Positions 8,431 to 18,618 are shown, counted from the stretch's first letter. The stretch is 64,000 bases of DNA from Streptomyces sp. 130 (GCF_007096885.1 NZ_VJNO01000006.1:182046-246045); one strand, 5' to 3'. Notes: generated by a model from the sequence alone, not told the origin. Program-made: numbers and translations.

Positions 8431-9191
8431 CTACATGCCGCGCGGGCGCAGGGCCCGCTCGGCGAGACCGGCCAGCCAGTCGACGGCCAGGGCCAGGGCC
8501 ATCGTGAGCGCGCTGCCGACCACGAGCACCGGAGTCCGGTCCAGGGAGATGCCGGAGGAGATGATGGAGCCGAGCCCTCCGGCGTTGGTGAACGCGGCGA
8601 GGGTGGCGACGCCCACGTTGAGTATCAGGGCCACCCGGATGCCCGCCAGCATCACCGGGACCGCCAGCGGCAGTTCGATCGTGAAGAGGACTTCCCGGCG
8701 GCTCATCCCCATGCCCCGCCCCGCGTCGATCAGCGCGGGGCTGACCTGCCGGATGCCGACCATGGTGTTGCGGAGCACGGGCAGCAGGGCGTAGAGGACG
8801 AGCGCCACCACGGCCATCCAGAAGCCGACGCCGACGACCATGGCCAGGATCACCAGCACCCCGATCGACGGCACCGCCTGGCTGGCGTTGGCCGCGGCGA
8901 GCACCACCGCACCGGCCCTGCTGATCCCCGGCCGGGTCAGCAGCACCCCGAGCGGCACCCCGATCGCGATGGTCAGCAGCGTCGAGGCGACGACGAGCTG
9001 GACGTGCTGCCACAGCGCGGTCAGCACGACCTCCGAGGTCAGGCTCCGGCTCTCGACCGAGTCCAGGTCGCGCGTCCCGATGTACGCCCACAGCGCGCCG
9101 AGCAGGACGAGGACGGCCACGGGCGGCACCCAGGTCCTCGACCGGCGCGTCCCGGACCGTGCCGCCCCGGCCGCCTGCGCGGTCCCGGCGC

Positions 9192-9195
<4 letters not shown>
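8431..9195 (-). CDS. ABC transporter permease (ProW/OpuAB type), second copy
   Basis: This 254-residue membrane protein has one N-terminal transmembrane segment after a basic stretch (TRRSRTWVPPVAVLVLLGALW), then about five more. The EAA-type coupling loop is DAGRGMGMSRREVLFTIELPLAVPVMLAGIR, as in betaine-type importers. The start overlaps the ATPase gene by 4 bases. With the other permease (10183-10830) it would form a heterodimeric channel. The longer N-terminus and the SLTSEVVLTALWQH insertion distinguish it from the first permease. Confidence 0.87.
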
Positions 9196-10182
<987 letters not shown>

Positions 10183-10190
<8 letters not shown>

Positions 10191-10830
10191 GGGATCCTCG
10201 CAGGGCAGTGATCTTGGCTATCACGATGAACAGCAGGTCGAGGACCAGAGCGACGAGCACCACTCCGATCACTCCGGACAGGGCTTCCTCCAGCGCGTTG
10301 GCTCCGCCGATGCGGTCGAGCCCCCGGAAGATCAGCTGGCCGAGGCCGGGGCCCCGGACCACGGCACCGATGGCCGCGGTCGCGACCAGCATGATCGTCG
10401 CCGTGCGGATGCCGTTGAGGATGACCGGCCAGGCCATCGGCAGCACCACCGTGCGCATCCGCCGGGCCGGCCCCATCCCGAGGCCGCGCGCCGCCTCCAC
10501 GACGGCCGGGTCGACCTCCTCGATGGCGGTGACCGCGTTGCGCAGGATCGGGAAGACGCCGTACACGGTGAGGGCGACGATCGTCGGGGCGACGCCGAGC
10601 CCCATGACGGGGATCATCAGCGCGAACAGCGCGAACGACGGAATCGTCAGCAGAGACCCGGTGACGGACAGCAGCACCTGGCGCGGGCCGGGCGCGGCGT
10701 GGGTGAGCACGGCCAGCCCGACGCCGATGACCGAGGCGATCCCGACGCTGATCAGCACGAGTTCGATGTGCTGCCGGGCCAGGAACAACAGGTACTCCGA
10801 GTTGTCCGACATGTAGGAGAGGAGATTCAC
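10183..10830 (-). CDS. ABC transporter permease (ProW/OpuAB type), first copy
   Basis: This is a 215-residue membrane protein with about five transmembrane segments and the coupling loop EAARGLGMGPARRMRTVVLPMAWPVILNGIR, in two parts either side of RMRT. It begins with a GTG at 10830 that lacks any Shine-Dalgarno sequence; instead the codon overlaps the stop of a 32-codon upstream reading frame (GTGA). Translation therefore probably depends on reinitiation. It is the first structural gene of the importer operon. An internal ATG (MSDNSEYLL) is a less likely start for the same reason. Confidence 0.85.
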
Positions 10831-10925
10831 GGCGCCGCCGCCCTCGCGCCGGCACGGCGCACGGCCGCGTGGGGCCGCGGGCCGGCGGGGCCGTACCCGG
10901 GCAGGGGAGGATCAGGGTGTCGCAT
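10827..10925 (-). CDS. Possible 32-residue coupled leader peptide ahead of the ABC importer operon
   Basis: ATG 10925 is preceded by GGAG at a 7-base spacing (the last copy of a CCGGAGAA repeat). The frame, 32 residues rich in Pro, Ala, Gly and Arg (starting MRHPDPPLPGYG), ends at TGA that overlaps the GTG of the permease gene by 4 bases. Since the permease has no ribosome-binding site of its own, the small frame is likely translated and feeds ribosomes into the operon. It has no recognisable domain. It could also be a regulatory leader, or a chance frame in a GC-rich spacer. Confidence 0.45.
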   Translation of the reverse strand: MRHPDPPLPGYGPAGPRPHAAVRRAGARAAAP

Positions 10926-10929
10926 GGTG

Positions 10930-10953
10930 TTCTCCGGTTCTCCGGTTCTCCGG
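10930..10953. repeat. Three tandem copies of TTCTCCGG
   Basis: Three perfect head-to-tail copies of an 8-bp unit lie at 10930-10937, 10938-10945 and 10946-10953, read as CCGGAGAA on the coding strand of the importer operon. Each copy holds a GGAG core; the last provides the Shine-Dalgarno sequence of the 32-codon leader. The array may vary in copy number between strains by slippage, which would move or add ribosome-binding cores, or it may be a protein-binding array. Confidence 0.7.
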
Positions 10954-10991
10954 GGCGCGGGCGGGGGAGGGGCGGCCGGTCGTGGCGGCCG

Positions 10992-11792
10992 TCAGAGCTC
11001 GCCCGGACCGGCGCCGGGGCGCACGTCCGAGCCGAGGGAGGACTGCAGGACCCGCGTCGTCGCGAGCAGGTGCCCGGCGAGGGACTGGATGTGCGGCTCG
11101 ATCCGGAACGCGGGGCCCGAGATGTTCACCGCGGCCTTGATCCGGCCGGTGAAGTCCCGCACCGGCGCCCCGATGCCCACGAGCTCCGGGTCGAAGCTCC
11201 GGTCCGCGATCGTGTAGCCGCGCCGCCGGGCCGTCTGGACGTGGGCCAGGAACGCCTTGGCCTCGCGCTCCGAGCCCCCTTCGCCGCGCCGGACCAGGTC
11301 GAGGATGTGCTCGTCGTCGTAGTCCATCAGCAGGGCCATACCGCTGGAGCTGCGGTGTGCCGGGATCGTGCGGCCCACCCAGTTCACGGCCTCGATCGAG
11401 CGGCGGGAGCCCTCCGACAGCACGGTGAGCACTTCGCCGTCGCTGAGGACGCTCAGGTAGGTGCGTTCGCGTACGGTCTCGGCCAGCCTGAGCAGCAGGG
11501 GCGCCGCCAGCGTGGTCAGCCGTTGGTCGCCGGCCCGCACCGCGAGAGCGAACAGCCGCCAGCTCAGCTCGTACCCCATCGAGGGGCGCCGGGCGACCAT
11601 GCCCGTTTCGAGCAGGCTCTTGAGCTGCCGGGAGACGACGGACTTCTCACGCCCGAGCACCCTGGCCACATCGGCCACGCTCATCCCGTCCGGGAACACG
11701 GCCGGGTCCGCCGACGCGAGCGCGTCCAGCACCGCCATCACGCGCGAGGCGCCACTGCGTGCGGCGGGAGTGTTCTTCTGCTCAGAGGCCAT
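10992..11792 (-). CDS. IclR-family transcriptional regulator
   Basis: This 266-residue protein has an N-terminal winged helix (SVADVARVLGREKSVVSRQLKSLLETGMV) and a C-terminal IclR effector domain (ELVGIGAPVRDFTGRIKAAVNISGPAFRI). ATG 11792 is chosen because AAGGA lies six bases upstream; an in-frame extension to 11843 has no ribosome-binding site. It is upstream of the importer operon on the same strand and probably governs it. An 18-bp box 64-81 bases before its start recurs before the alpha/beta hydrolase gene, suggesting autoregulation and co-control. The effector would be the imported compound or an intermediate. Confidence 0.88.
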   Translation of the reverse strand: MASEQKNTPAARSGASRVMAVLDALASADPAVFPDGMSVADVARVLGREKSVVSRQLKSLLETGMVARRPSMGYELSWRLFALAVRAGDQRLTTLAAPLLLRLAETVRERTYLSVLSDGEVLTVLSEGSRRSIEAVNWVGRTIPAHRSSSGMALLMDYDDEHILDLVRRGEGGSEREAKAFLAHVQTARRRGYTIADRSFDPELVGIGAPVRDFTGRIKAAVNISGPAFRIEPHIQSLAGHLLATTRVLQSSLGSDVRPGAGPGEL

Positions 11793-11855
11793 ACCGAATC
11801 CTTGGTAGCGGTATGAATAGATAGACGGATCGCGACGATACATGCAACGCGCGAT

Positions 11856-11873
11856 TGCGTTTTCTGCACCGCC
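11856..11873 (-). promoter_or_regulatory. Candidate IclR box (copy upstream of the regulator gene)
   Basis: TGCGTTTTCTGCACCGCC on the + strand matches 15 of 18 bases of the site at 12912-12929 and lies at a similar distance (64-81 bases) before its gene. Read on the gene strand, the core is a partly palindromic TGCAGAAA-type element. The assignment to the neighbouring IclR protein is inference from position and repetition. Confidence 0.5.
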
Positions 11874-11916
11874 CGGCCCGGCCGCCCCCGGGAGCGGGGG
11901 CAGCCGGCCGGGAGGA

Positions 11917-12837
11917 TCAGGCCGAGACGGCCCGGGCGGGGACGGCGGCGCTGAACGCCGCGTCGAAGAAGTCCCGCAGGCGGTCGCAGAGGGTCAGGAA
12001 CTCCGGGTGGTCCACGAACATGAAGTCGTTGTGCCGTCCGTCGATCGTGTACAGCGTCTTGGGCGACGCGGCGGCCTCGTACAGGTTCGCGGCCTCGTCA
12101 AAGGGGTGCAGCGAGTTGCGCTCGCCGTGGCCGAGGAACAGCGGGGTCGGCGCGAGGTTCGCCACCACGTTCTGCACCTTCAGGTCGAGGATCGACTCGG
12201 TGAACTGAATCCGGGTCGGGTGCCCGAAGCCGTAGACCTGTGACAGCTCCTTCTCGACGTAGTCGCCGGTCGCCGGGTCGAGCGGGTAGTGCTCGAAGGT
12301 GTCCGCGAGCCTCGACTCGCCCTTCAGCACCCGGTTCGTCCGGTCCTCGGCCACCTCGGCGACGATCTTCTGGAACTCGTCGTAGGTGTGGATGGACTTG
12401 AGCCAGCGCTCCCCGTCGTAGAACCCGTTCAGCGCGGCGACGCCGGCGACGGCCCCGTCCTTCTCGGCGGCGAGGATGACGTTCGCCGCGCCCATGCCCC
12501 AGCCGACGAGCCCGACGCGCCGGGGGTCGATGCCGTCCTGCGCGCGCAGGAACGTGACCGCGTTGCGCACGTCCTGGGTCTGCTCCTCGATGAGGACCCG
12601 GCCCTTCTCGCCCTCGCTGTCGGCCATGCCCCGGTAGTCGAAGCCCAGGCAGACGAAGCCGCGCTCGGTCATCCGCTCCGCGAACATCTTCGGATAGAAC
12701 TCGTTGAACCCCTGGTAGCCGGAGTTGATCACGAGCGCCGGGCGCGGGGCGCCGTCCTGCGCCGCGTCCTGCGGGTAGTAGAGGGTCGCTTCGAGGCGGC
12801 TGCCCTCGCTGTGGAACGCGGTGTCCTGCTGAATCAC
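11917..12837 (-). CDS. Alpha/beta hydrolase with Gly at the usual nucleophile position
   Basis: This is a protein of about 306 residues with an alpha/beta-hydrolase fold: ALVINSGYQGFNEFYP with the oxyanion-type turn, GFDYRGMADSEG, the elbow VGLVGWGMGAANV, and a final GRHNDFMFVDHPEF with the likely catalytic His. The nucleophile elbow reads G-W-G-M-G, so the residue normally Ser, Cys or Asp is Gly, which argues against classical esterase chemistry. GTG 12837 has GAGGG seven bases upstream and is preferred to GTG 12876. It is transcribed towards the IclR gene and shares its box, so it is probably part of the same catabolic regulon. The substrate is unknown. Confidence 0.75.
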   Translation of the reverse strand: MIQQDTAFHSEGSRLEATLYYPQDAAQDGAPRPALVINSGYQGFNEFYPKMFAERMTERGFVCLGFDYRGMADSEGEKGRVLIEEQTQDVRNAVTFLRAQDGIDPRRVGLVGWGMGAANVILAAEKDGAVAGVAALNGFYDGERWLKSIHTYDEFQKIVAEVAEDRTNRVLKGESRLADTFEHYPLDPATGDYVEKELSQVYGFGHPTRIQFTESILDLKVQNVVANLAPTPLFLGHGERNSLHPFDEAANLYEAAASPKTLYTIDGRHNDFMFVDHPEFLTLCDRLRDFFDAAFSAAVPARAVSA

Positions 12838-12911
12838 GGTAAATCCCTCGGGTCGGTCCGGGTGTCCGGCGGCCACTCTCCCGAGGTGATGCGGTCAACG
12901 CAACCATGAAG

Positions 12912-12929
12912 TGCAATTTCTGCAACGCC
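12912..12929 (-). promoter_or_regulatory. Candidate IclR box (copy upstream of the alpha/beta hydrolase gene)
   Basis: TGCAATTTCTGCAACGCC on the + strand is the second copy of the 18-bp element, 75-92 bases before the hydrolase start. Three mismatches separate the two copies. It also lies about 140 bases before the divergent subtilase gene, so effects on that gene cannot be excluded. Confidence 0.5.
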
Positions 12930-13068
12930 TGGGACGAGTCCGCTGCACGCGCCCCAAATCGCCTGCGGCGACGGCGAGTTGCCGGTGACCAGGCGTGTAA
13001 TGGCTGAGTAACGGCGGCGCCCTACGGTTCGCGCACCCCGTATGTGCCCTCACTCGGAGGAGTGCTCG

Positions 13069-15654
13069 ATGCACCAGCCGCAACCGTCCAGGCGCAGATC
13101 CGCCGTATGGACGGTGGCCTCGCTCGCCGCCGCCGCCCTGCTCACCACCCCGCTGCCCGCGCTGGCAGCGGACTCCCCGTCCGCGTCCGCCGCCGCTTCG
13201 GCGAAGATCGACTCCGCGCTCGCCCGCGCGGTGCGCGACGGCGGGGACACCACCTTCTTCGTCGTCCTGAAGGACCGGGCCGACCTGTCCGGCGCGAAGA
13301 AGCAGAAGACGCACGCGAAGAAGGCCGAGGCCGCCTACCGCGAGCTGCGTTCGCACGCCGAGTCCAGCCAGAAGTCGCTCAACGCCTTCCTCGACAAGAA
13401 GAAGGCCGGCCACCAGGGTTACTGGATCGCCAACGCGGTCAAGGTCACCGGCGGCCAGGACCTCGTCAACGAGCTGGCCGAGCGCCCGGACGTGGCATCG
13501 GTCGTCGAGCGGCGCTCCTTCAAGCTGGACGACATCGAGACCTCCGACAAGCAGGTCACCGCCTCCCGCGCAGCCGCGCTCGGCACCGACTCGTCCGCGG
13601 ACGGCACCGACGCCCCGGCGTGGGGCGTCGCCGACATCAAGGCCGACCAGGTCTGGGACCAGTACCAGGACCGCGGCGAGGGCATCGTCATCGCCAACGT
13701 CGACTCGGGCGTCCAGTACGACCACCCGGACCTCGCCGCCAACTACCGCGGCAACAACGGCGACGGCACCTTCTCGAACGACTACAACTTCTACGACGCG
13801 ACCGGGACCTGCGCCACGACCGCGCCGTGCGACAACAACGGCCACGGCACCCACACGATGGGCACCATGGTCGCCAAGAACGGCCTCGGTGTCGCACCGA
13901 ACGCCAAGTGGATCGCCGCCAAGGGCTGCACCACCGACCTCTGCTACGACGACGAGCTGCTCGACGCCGGCCAGTGGATTCTCGCGCCGACCGACCACAA
14001 CGGCCAGAACCCGCGCCCGGACCTGGCCCCGAACATCGTCAACAACTCCTGGGGCGGTGACGACGGCACCTTCTACACGGACATCCTGAACGCCTGGAAC
14101 TCCGCGGGCATCTTCGAGGCGTTCGCAGCCGGCAACGACGGCAACGGCGTCACCTGCTCCACGACCCACCCGCCGGGCTCGCAGGCGGAGTCCTACGGCG
14201 TCGGTGCCTACGACGTGAACGGCAGGATCGGCAGCTTCTCCGGCTTCGGCCCCTCGCCGATCGACGGCGGTGCCAAGCCGAACATCACCGCCCCGGGCGT
14301 GCAGATCCCCTCCACCTGGCCGGGTAACTCGTACAACACCATCAACGGCACGTCGATGGCGACCCCGCACGTCGCGGGCGCCGTCGCGCTGCTGTGGTCG
14401 GCGGCCCCCTCGCTGATCGGGGACATCCAGGGGACCCGCAAGCTCCTCGACGAGGGCGCGCGTGACGTGGACGACACCCACTGCGGCGGCACCGCCGAGA
14501 TGAACTACGTGTGGGGCGAGGGCAAGCTCGACATCCTCGCCTCCGTCGAGAAGGCCCCGCACACCGCGGCCGTCGTCAGCGGCAAGGCCACCGACAAGGC
14601 GACCGGCGCCGCCCTGCCCAACATCACCGTGCAGTCCACCGACGCGGCCGGTGCGGTCCGTACGGTCACCACCGGCACCGACGGCACCTACCGGCTGCCG
14701 CTGGCCGCCGGCACGTACTCCTTCGCGTACAGCGGCTACGGCTACGCGAACCGCGCGGTCACCGGCGTCACCCTGGCCGAGAGCCAGGCGTACACCCGGG
14801 ACATCGCGCTGACCGCGGTGCCCAGCCACCAGGTCTCCGGCATCGTCCGCGACGTCACCGGCAAGCCGCTGCCCGGCGCGTCGGTCGAGCTGACCGGCAC
14901 GCCGCTGCCCGCCGTCACCACCGACGCCAACGGCAGGTACACCTTCAAGAAGGTCGCCGAGGGCTCCTACGGCCTCGCCGTGAAGCCCGCCGCGCCGGTC
15001 CTGTGCAACGGCGTCTACACCGGCACCGCCGCCGTCGGCGCCGCCGACCTGACGAAGAACGTGCAGGTCCCCAACCGCACGGACAACTCCGGCAACGTCT
15101 GCGCCCCGGCCGCCTACTCCTGGATCGCGGGCTCCAAGAAGGTCGCCCTGACCGGTGACGAGGACTCCGCCAAGATCTCGCTGCCCTTCTCGGTGAAGCA
15201 CTACGGCGTCTCGTACTCCACCGCCTCGGTCACCACCGACGGCCTGATCAACTTCCTGTCCTCGCGCGTCGGCGACTACAACAACACCGCCCTGCCGGCG
15301 GCCGGCGTCAACGGGGTGAAGGGCATCGTCGCCCCGCTGTGGGACGACCTGACCCTGGACAAGAAGTCCTCCGTGCAGACGGCCACCACCGGCACCAGGG
15401 GCAGCCGGAAGTTCGCCATCGTGTGGAACAACGCCGCCTACGCCAACGGCACTTCGGGCCGCGCCACCTTCGAGGCCGTCTTCGACGAGGCCACCGGTGG
15501 TGTGACCCTCCAGTACCAGTCCGTCGCGGACCGGGGCGCCGGCGCCACCGTCGGCATCGCCGACCAGTCCGGCTCGGACGCCCTGCAGTACTCCTTCAAC
15601 CAGGCCGTGATCGCGAACGGCACCGCCCTCGGCTTCACCCAGGGAGCGAAGTGA
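13069..15654 (+). CDS. Secreted S8 (subtilisin-type) serine peptidase with carboxypeptidase-regulatory-like domains
   Basis: This is an 861-residue exported protease. A signal peptide (RRRSAVWTVASLAAAALL, cleavage near ALA-ADS) precedes an I9-like propeptide, then the S8 domain with Asp212 (NVDSGVQYDH), His259 (NGHGTHT), the oxyanion Asn in NNSWGG, and Ser429 (NGTSMATPHVAG). Two carboxypeptidase-regulatory-like beta domains follow (VVSGKATDKATGAALPNITV and VSGIVRDVTGKPLPGASV), then a jelly-roll-like C-terminal domain (VTTDGLINFLSSRVG...FAIVWNNAAY). ATG 13069 has GGAGGAG six bases upstream. Its TGA overlaps the ATG of an FG-GAP protein by one base, so the two exported products are made together. 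A paralogue lies at 26340-29633. Confidence 0.9.
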   Translation: MHQPQPSRRRSAVWTVASLAAAALLTTPLPALAADSPSASAAASAKIDSALARAVRDGGDTTFFVVLKDRADLSGAKKQKTHAKKAEAAYRELRSHAESSQKSLNAFLDKKKAGHQGYWIANAVKVTGGQDLVNELAERPDVASVVERRSFKLDDIETSDKQVTASRAAALGTDSSADGTDAPAWGVADIKADQVWDQYQDRGEGIVIANVDSGVQYDHPDLAANYRGNNGDGTFSNDYNFYDATGTCATTAPCDNNGHGTHTMGTMVAKNGLGVAPNAKWIAAKGCTTDLCYDDELLDAGQWILAPTDHNGQNPRPDLAPNIVNNSWGGDDGTFYTDILNAWNSAGIFEAFAAGNDGNGVTCSTTHPPGSQAESYGVGAYDVNGRIGSFSGFGPSPIDGGAKPNITAPGVQIPSTWPGNSYNTINGTSMATPHVAGAVALLWSAAPSLIGDIQGTRKLLDEGARDVDDTHCGGTAEMNYVWGEGKLDILASVEKAPHTAAVVSGKATDKATGAALPNITVQSTDAAGAVRTVTTGTDGTYRLPLAAGTYSFAYSGYGYANRAVTGVTLAESQAYTRDIALTAVPSHQVSGIVRDVTGKPLPGASVELTGTPLPAVTTDANGRYTFKKVAEGSYGLAVKPAAPVLCNGVYTGTAAVGAADLTKNVQVPNRTDNSGNVCAPAAYSWIAGSKKVALTGDEDSAKISLPFSVKHYGVSYSTASVTTDGLINFLSSRVGDYNNTALPAAGVNGVKGIVAPLWDDLTLDKKSSVQTATTGTRGSRKFAIVWNNAAYANGTSGRATFEAVFDEATGGVTLQYQSVADRGAGATVGIADQSGSDALQYSFNQAVIANGTALGFTQGAK

Positions 15655-18560
15655 TGAGAGCCCAGCACTCCCGGCGGGCGCTTCAGCTCGCCGCCGGCCT
15701 CGCCGCGGCGGGCCTCTGCCTGACCGCCGCCCCGCAGGCCCTGGCCGCCGACAGCGACAGCGGCAAGCCGATGAAGCTGACCAGCGCCGAGGCGAAGAAG
15801 CTCGCCGCCAACGCCACCCTCGACCCGTACGTCAAGGCCGAGGACACCACCGCCGCGCAGCAGGACACCGCGGCCGAGCCCGCGGCCCAGGCCGCCGCCA
15901 CCGACCCGAACACCAAGGTCACCATGACCGCGAAGGCCACGCTGGAAGGCGTGCGCGGTCTGGGCGCCACGGTGCCGATCGGCAAGAAGGGCGACTACTT
16001 CTCCGTCAACAGCATGGGCTACGTGCAGCGCCATGCCGCGGACGGCAGCGAGACCTGGGCCCGCACCAGCAGCTCCTTCTACACGGACTGGCAGGTCAAG
16101 CCGCTCCAGGTGTGGCGCGTCGAGCCGTACCCGGCCCAGATCCTCATGGGCTACAACGCGGTCTCGCCGTTCTCCCCGAACTCGCAGTCCGGCTACTCGG
16201 CCGGGGACCTGACCGGCGACGGCGTCCCGGACATCGTGTTCACCGCGCTGGTCGGCGCGACCCCGTATCCGCGGCCCTTCACCTCCCCGGGCTCCGACCT
16301 GAGCACCGGCACCTTCGTGACGGTCCTCGACGGCAGGACCGGGGCCACGGTCTGGTCAAAGCTGTACAACTACGCCTCCATGGTCAAGATCGTGGACGGC
16401 ACCCTGCTCATCGCCGACGCGCCCCGGATGAGCGGCGACGCGAAGGTCCCGGCCGCCGCGACCGCCACCCTGACCGGCATCCGCTTCGCGGCGGGCGCGG
16501 GCGGGAAGCTGACCCCGGCCCGGACCTGGACGTTCGACACCAAGGAAGCCCGGTACACCAACTGGGGCGACATCCAGGACCTCGGCAAGGGCAAGGTCGC
16601 CGTCTCCTGGAACCTCGCCAAGGCGGCGGGCGTCGAGGGGCGCGGCCACACCGCCGTGCTCGACGCCACCGACGGCTCGGTCACCTGGCGGACGGACAGC
16701 GTGCTGTACAGCCGCATCATGCGCCCGGACGCCGGCCGCAAGCGCCTCGTGGCCGTCGAGCAGGCGGACGCCAACGACGCGGTGCACTACGAGATCGCCG
16801 CGTACGACCTGAAGACCGGCCACCGGGCCACGCTGAGCAGCCGTGACAACGTGGTGCCCACCGCGCTGGCGGTCGGCGACCTCGGGGCCAAGGCGGGCGA
16901 CGAGTACGCCGTCTCGGAGTCCTCGTTCGACGAGAACCTCGCCATCAACGCCGCCACCGTCCGCGTCGTCAACGGTGACAACGCGGACAAGGTCCTCTGG
17001 TCGAACACGACCAAGCGGGATGCTGAGAACGGCCACGACGCGCCCAGCACCTGGGGCCTCGGGGTGATCGACGGCAAGCTGGTCGCCTCCGCCCAGGACG
17101 ACCGGAAGATGAACGACGCGGAGAACCGGGGCAGCCTGCGCTACGCGTCGCTGACCGTCTTCTCCGGCAAGGGCAAGGTCGCCTGGCAGTCCAAGGGCGT
17201 CGCGGCCTCCCCGATGTTCCAGGAGCTCTACAGCGACGCCCAGGGCTCCCACGTCCGGGTGATCGACCAGGGCCAGAACATCCGCACCTTCAAGCTGGGC
17301 AACGGCAAGGCGCAGAGCGTCACGCCGCTCCAGGGCGACATCGCGTACGCCAAGGGCGCCGACCTGAACAAGGACGGCATGACGGACGTCGTCATGGGCG
17401 GCTCGTCCAACGGCCTGTGGGCCTACTCCGGGCCGTCGCTGGTCAACGGCTCCAAGCCCGAGAAGCTGTGGCAGGCCACGCTCCCCGGCGCGGTCCACGA
17501 CATCGAGACCGGTGACGTCAACGGCGACGGCAAGACAGAGATCGTCGTCGCGGCCGACACCGCGACGGTCGTCCTCAACGGCAAGACCGGCAGGACGCTC
17601 GCCACGATCGACGGCGGCGGCCAATTCGTCCGTTCGGCCAGGCTCGCGGACCTGAACGGCGACGGCGAGCTGGACATCCTCGTCGCCACGGACGCGCTGC
17701 GCGCCTACTACGGCGACGGGCACGCCCTCTGGACGTACCGCGCCCCCGAGAGCGCCGGCGACGTGCGCTTCTCCGACCCCTCGGTCAACGAGGGCCGGGT
17801 GTACGTCTCGTACTCCAGCGTCAACTCGTACAACCTGAGCGACCCGGCGATGAACGCGGTCGCGCTCGACGCCAAGAACGGCAGGGCCCGCTGGTCGGCC
17901 GCCCCGAAGCGGCCCGCCAACGCCATCGGCGCCTTCCGCACGGCGGTCGCCAACGAGGGCGTCTTCGCCTCGGAGGAGATCCCCTACGCCGGCGGGCACG
18001 CGGTCGTCTACACCTGGACGATCGAGGCCCCGTACCCGTTCAACGAGAACATCTCCGGCGTGCAGAACCTCTTCGAGATCCGGGACGGCCGCACCGGCGA
18101 GGTGCTGCACACCTGGCTCTCCGGCGGCCTCTGGACGCACTTCAGCTTCTTCGCGAAGGACGGAGTGCTCTACGAGGGCGGCACGGCGTCGTTCCGCCGC
18201 TTCGGGGCGAACGGTGACGACAAGCAGCAGGGAGTCACCCCCCAGTCCTACGGCGGCGGCTTCCTGACCGGCCCCGGCGGACGTTCGCTGCTGGTCGCGG
18301 GGGCCGAGGCGGGCCTGTACCTCTGGGACCCGAGCATCCTGGACTCCCAGGACTCGTGGGCCTCTTCCGTCGGAAACATGCCCAGCGCCACCGGTGCCCG
18401 CAACTACTTCGCGGGTGACCTCGACGGGGACGGCGTCGACGAGGTGCTGTCGCTCAACAGCGACGACATCGGCATGGACCGCACGGCCGGCCAGTCCGGC
18501 GGCGGCTACTACCTGAGCGACAAGGGCATCCACCAGGTGACGGCGTTCAAGCTGTCCTGA
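15654..18560 (+). CDS. Secreted FG-GAP/VCBS-repeat beta-propeller protein
   Basis: This 968-residue protein has a signal peptide (RALQLAAGLAAAGLCLTA, cleavage after ALA). At least five FG-GAP cores with calcium-binding loops are visible: GDLTGDGVPDIVFTA, ADLNKDGMTDVVMGG, GDVNGDGKTEIVVAA, ADLNGDGELDILVAT and GDLDGDGVDEVLSLN. PQQ-like segments (TVLDGRTGATVWSKLYNY, LFEIRDGRTGEVLHTWL) lie between them. No catalytic motif is evident; such proteins usually act as binding or scaffold modules outside the cell. The ATG overlaps the protease stop codon and AGGGAG lies upstream, so it is coupled to the subtilase and may be its partner or substrate adaptor. A 16-bp hairpin follows. Confidence 0.88.
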   Translation: MRAQHSRRALQLAAGLAAAGLCLTAAPQALAADSDSGKPMKLTSAEAKKLAANATLDPYVKAEDTTAAQQDTAAEPAAQAAATDPNTKVTMTAKATLEGVRGLGATVPIGKKGDYFSVNSMGYVQRHAADGSETWARTSSSFYTDWQVKPLQVWRVEPYPAQILMGYNAVSPFSPNSQSGYSAGDLTGDGVPDIVFTALVGATPYPRPFTSPGSDLSTGTFVTVLDGRTGATVWSKLYNYASMVKIVDGTLLIADAPRMSGDAKVPAAATATLTGIRFAAGAGGKLTPARTWTFDTKEARYTNWGDIQDLGKGKVAVSWNLAKAAGVEGRGHTAVLDATDGSVTWRTDSVLYSRIMRPDAGRKRLVAVEQADANDAVHYEIAAYDLKTGHRATLSSRDNVVPTALAVGDLGAKAGDEYAVSESSFDENLAINAATVRVVNGDNADKVLWSNTTKRDAENGHDAPSTWGLGVIDGKLVASAQDDRKMNDAENRGSLRYASLTVFSGKGKVAWQSKGVAASPMFQELYSDAQGSHVRVIDQGQNIRTFKLGNGKAQSVTPLQGDIAYAKGADLNKDGMTDVVMGGSSNGLWAYSGPSLVNGSKPEKLWQATLPGAVHDIETGDVNGDGKTEIVVAADTATVVLNGKTGRTLATIDGGGQFVRSARLADLNGDGELDILVATDALRAYYGDGHALWTYRAPESAGDVRFSDPSVNEGRVYVSYSSVNSYNLSDPAMNAVALDAKNGRARWSAAPKRPANAIGAFRTAVANEGVFASEEIPYAGGHAVVYTWTIEAPYPFNENISGVQNLFEIRDGRTGEVLHTWLSGGLWTHFSFFAKDGVLYEGGTASFRRFGANGDDKQQGVTPQSYGGGFLTGPGGRSLLVAGAEAGLYLWDPSILDSQDSWASSVGNMPSATGARNYFAGDLDGDGVDEVLSLNSDDIGMDRTAGQSGGGYYLSDKGIHQVTAFKLS

Positions 18561-18575
18561 CCCGAACCGCCTTCT

Positions 18576-18610
18576 ACGGGCCCCCGGGACGTCTCGTCCC
18601 GGGGGCCCGT
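18576..18610. terminator. Bidirectional hairpin between the FG-GAP and FGE genes
   Basis: A perfect 16-bp inverted repeat with a 3-base loop (18576-18591 and 18595-18610) lies 15 bases after the FG-GAP stop and 8 bases after the convergent FGE stop. It has no T-run. The position and strength point to a shared terminator. Confidence 0.8.
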
Positions 18611-18618
18611 GGAATGGG

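Noticed and set aside
12895..15201. A 768-codon open frame antisense to the first subtilase
   Set aside because: It has no recognisable motif and mirrors the codon bias of the protease gene with its intact triad.
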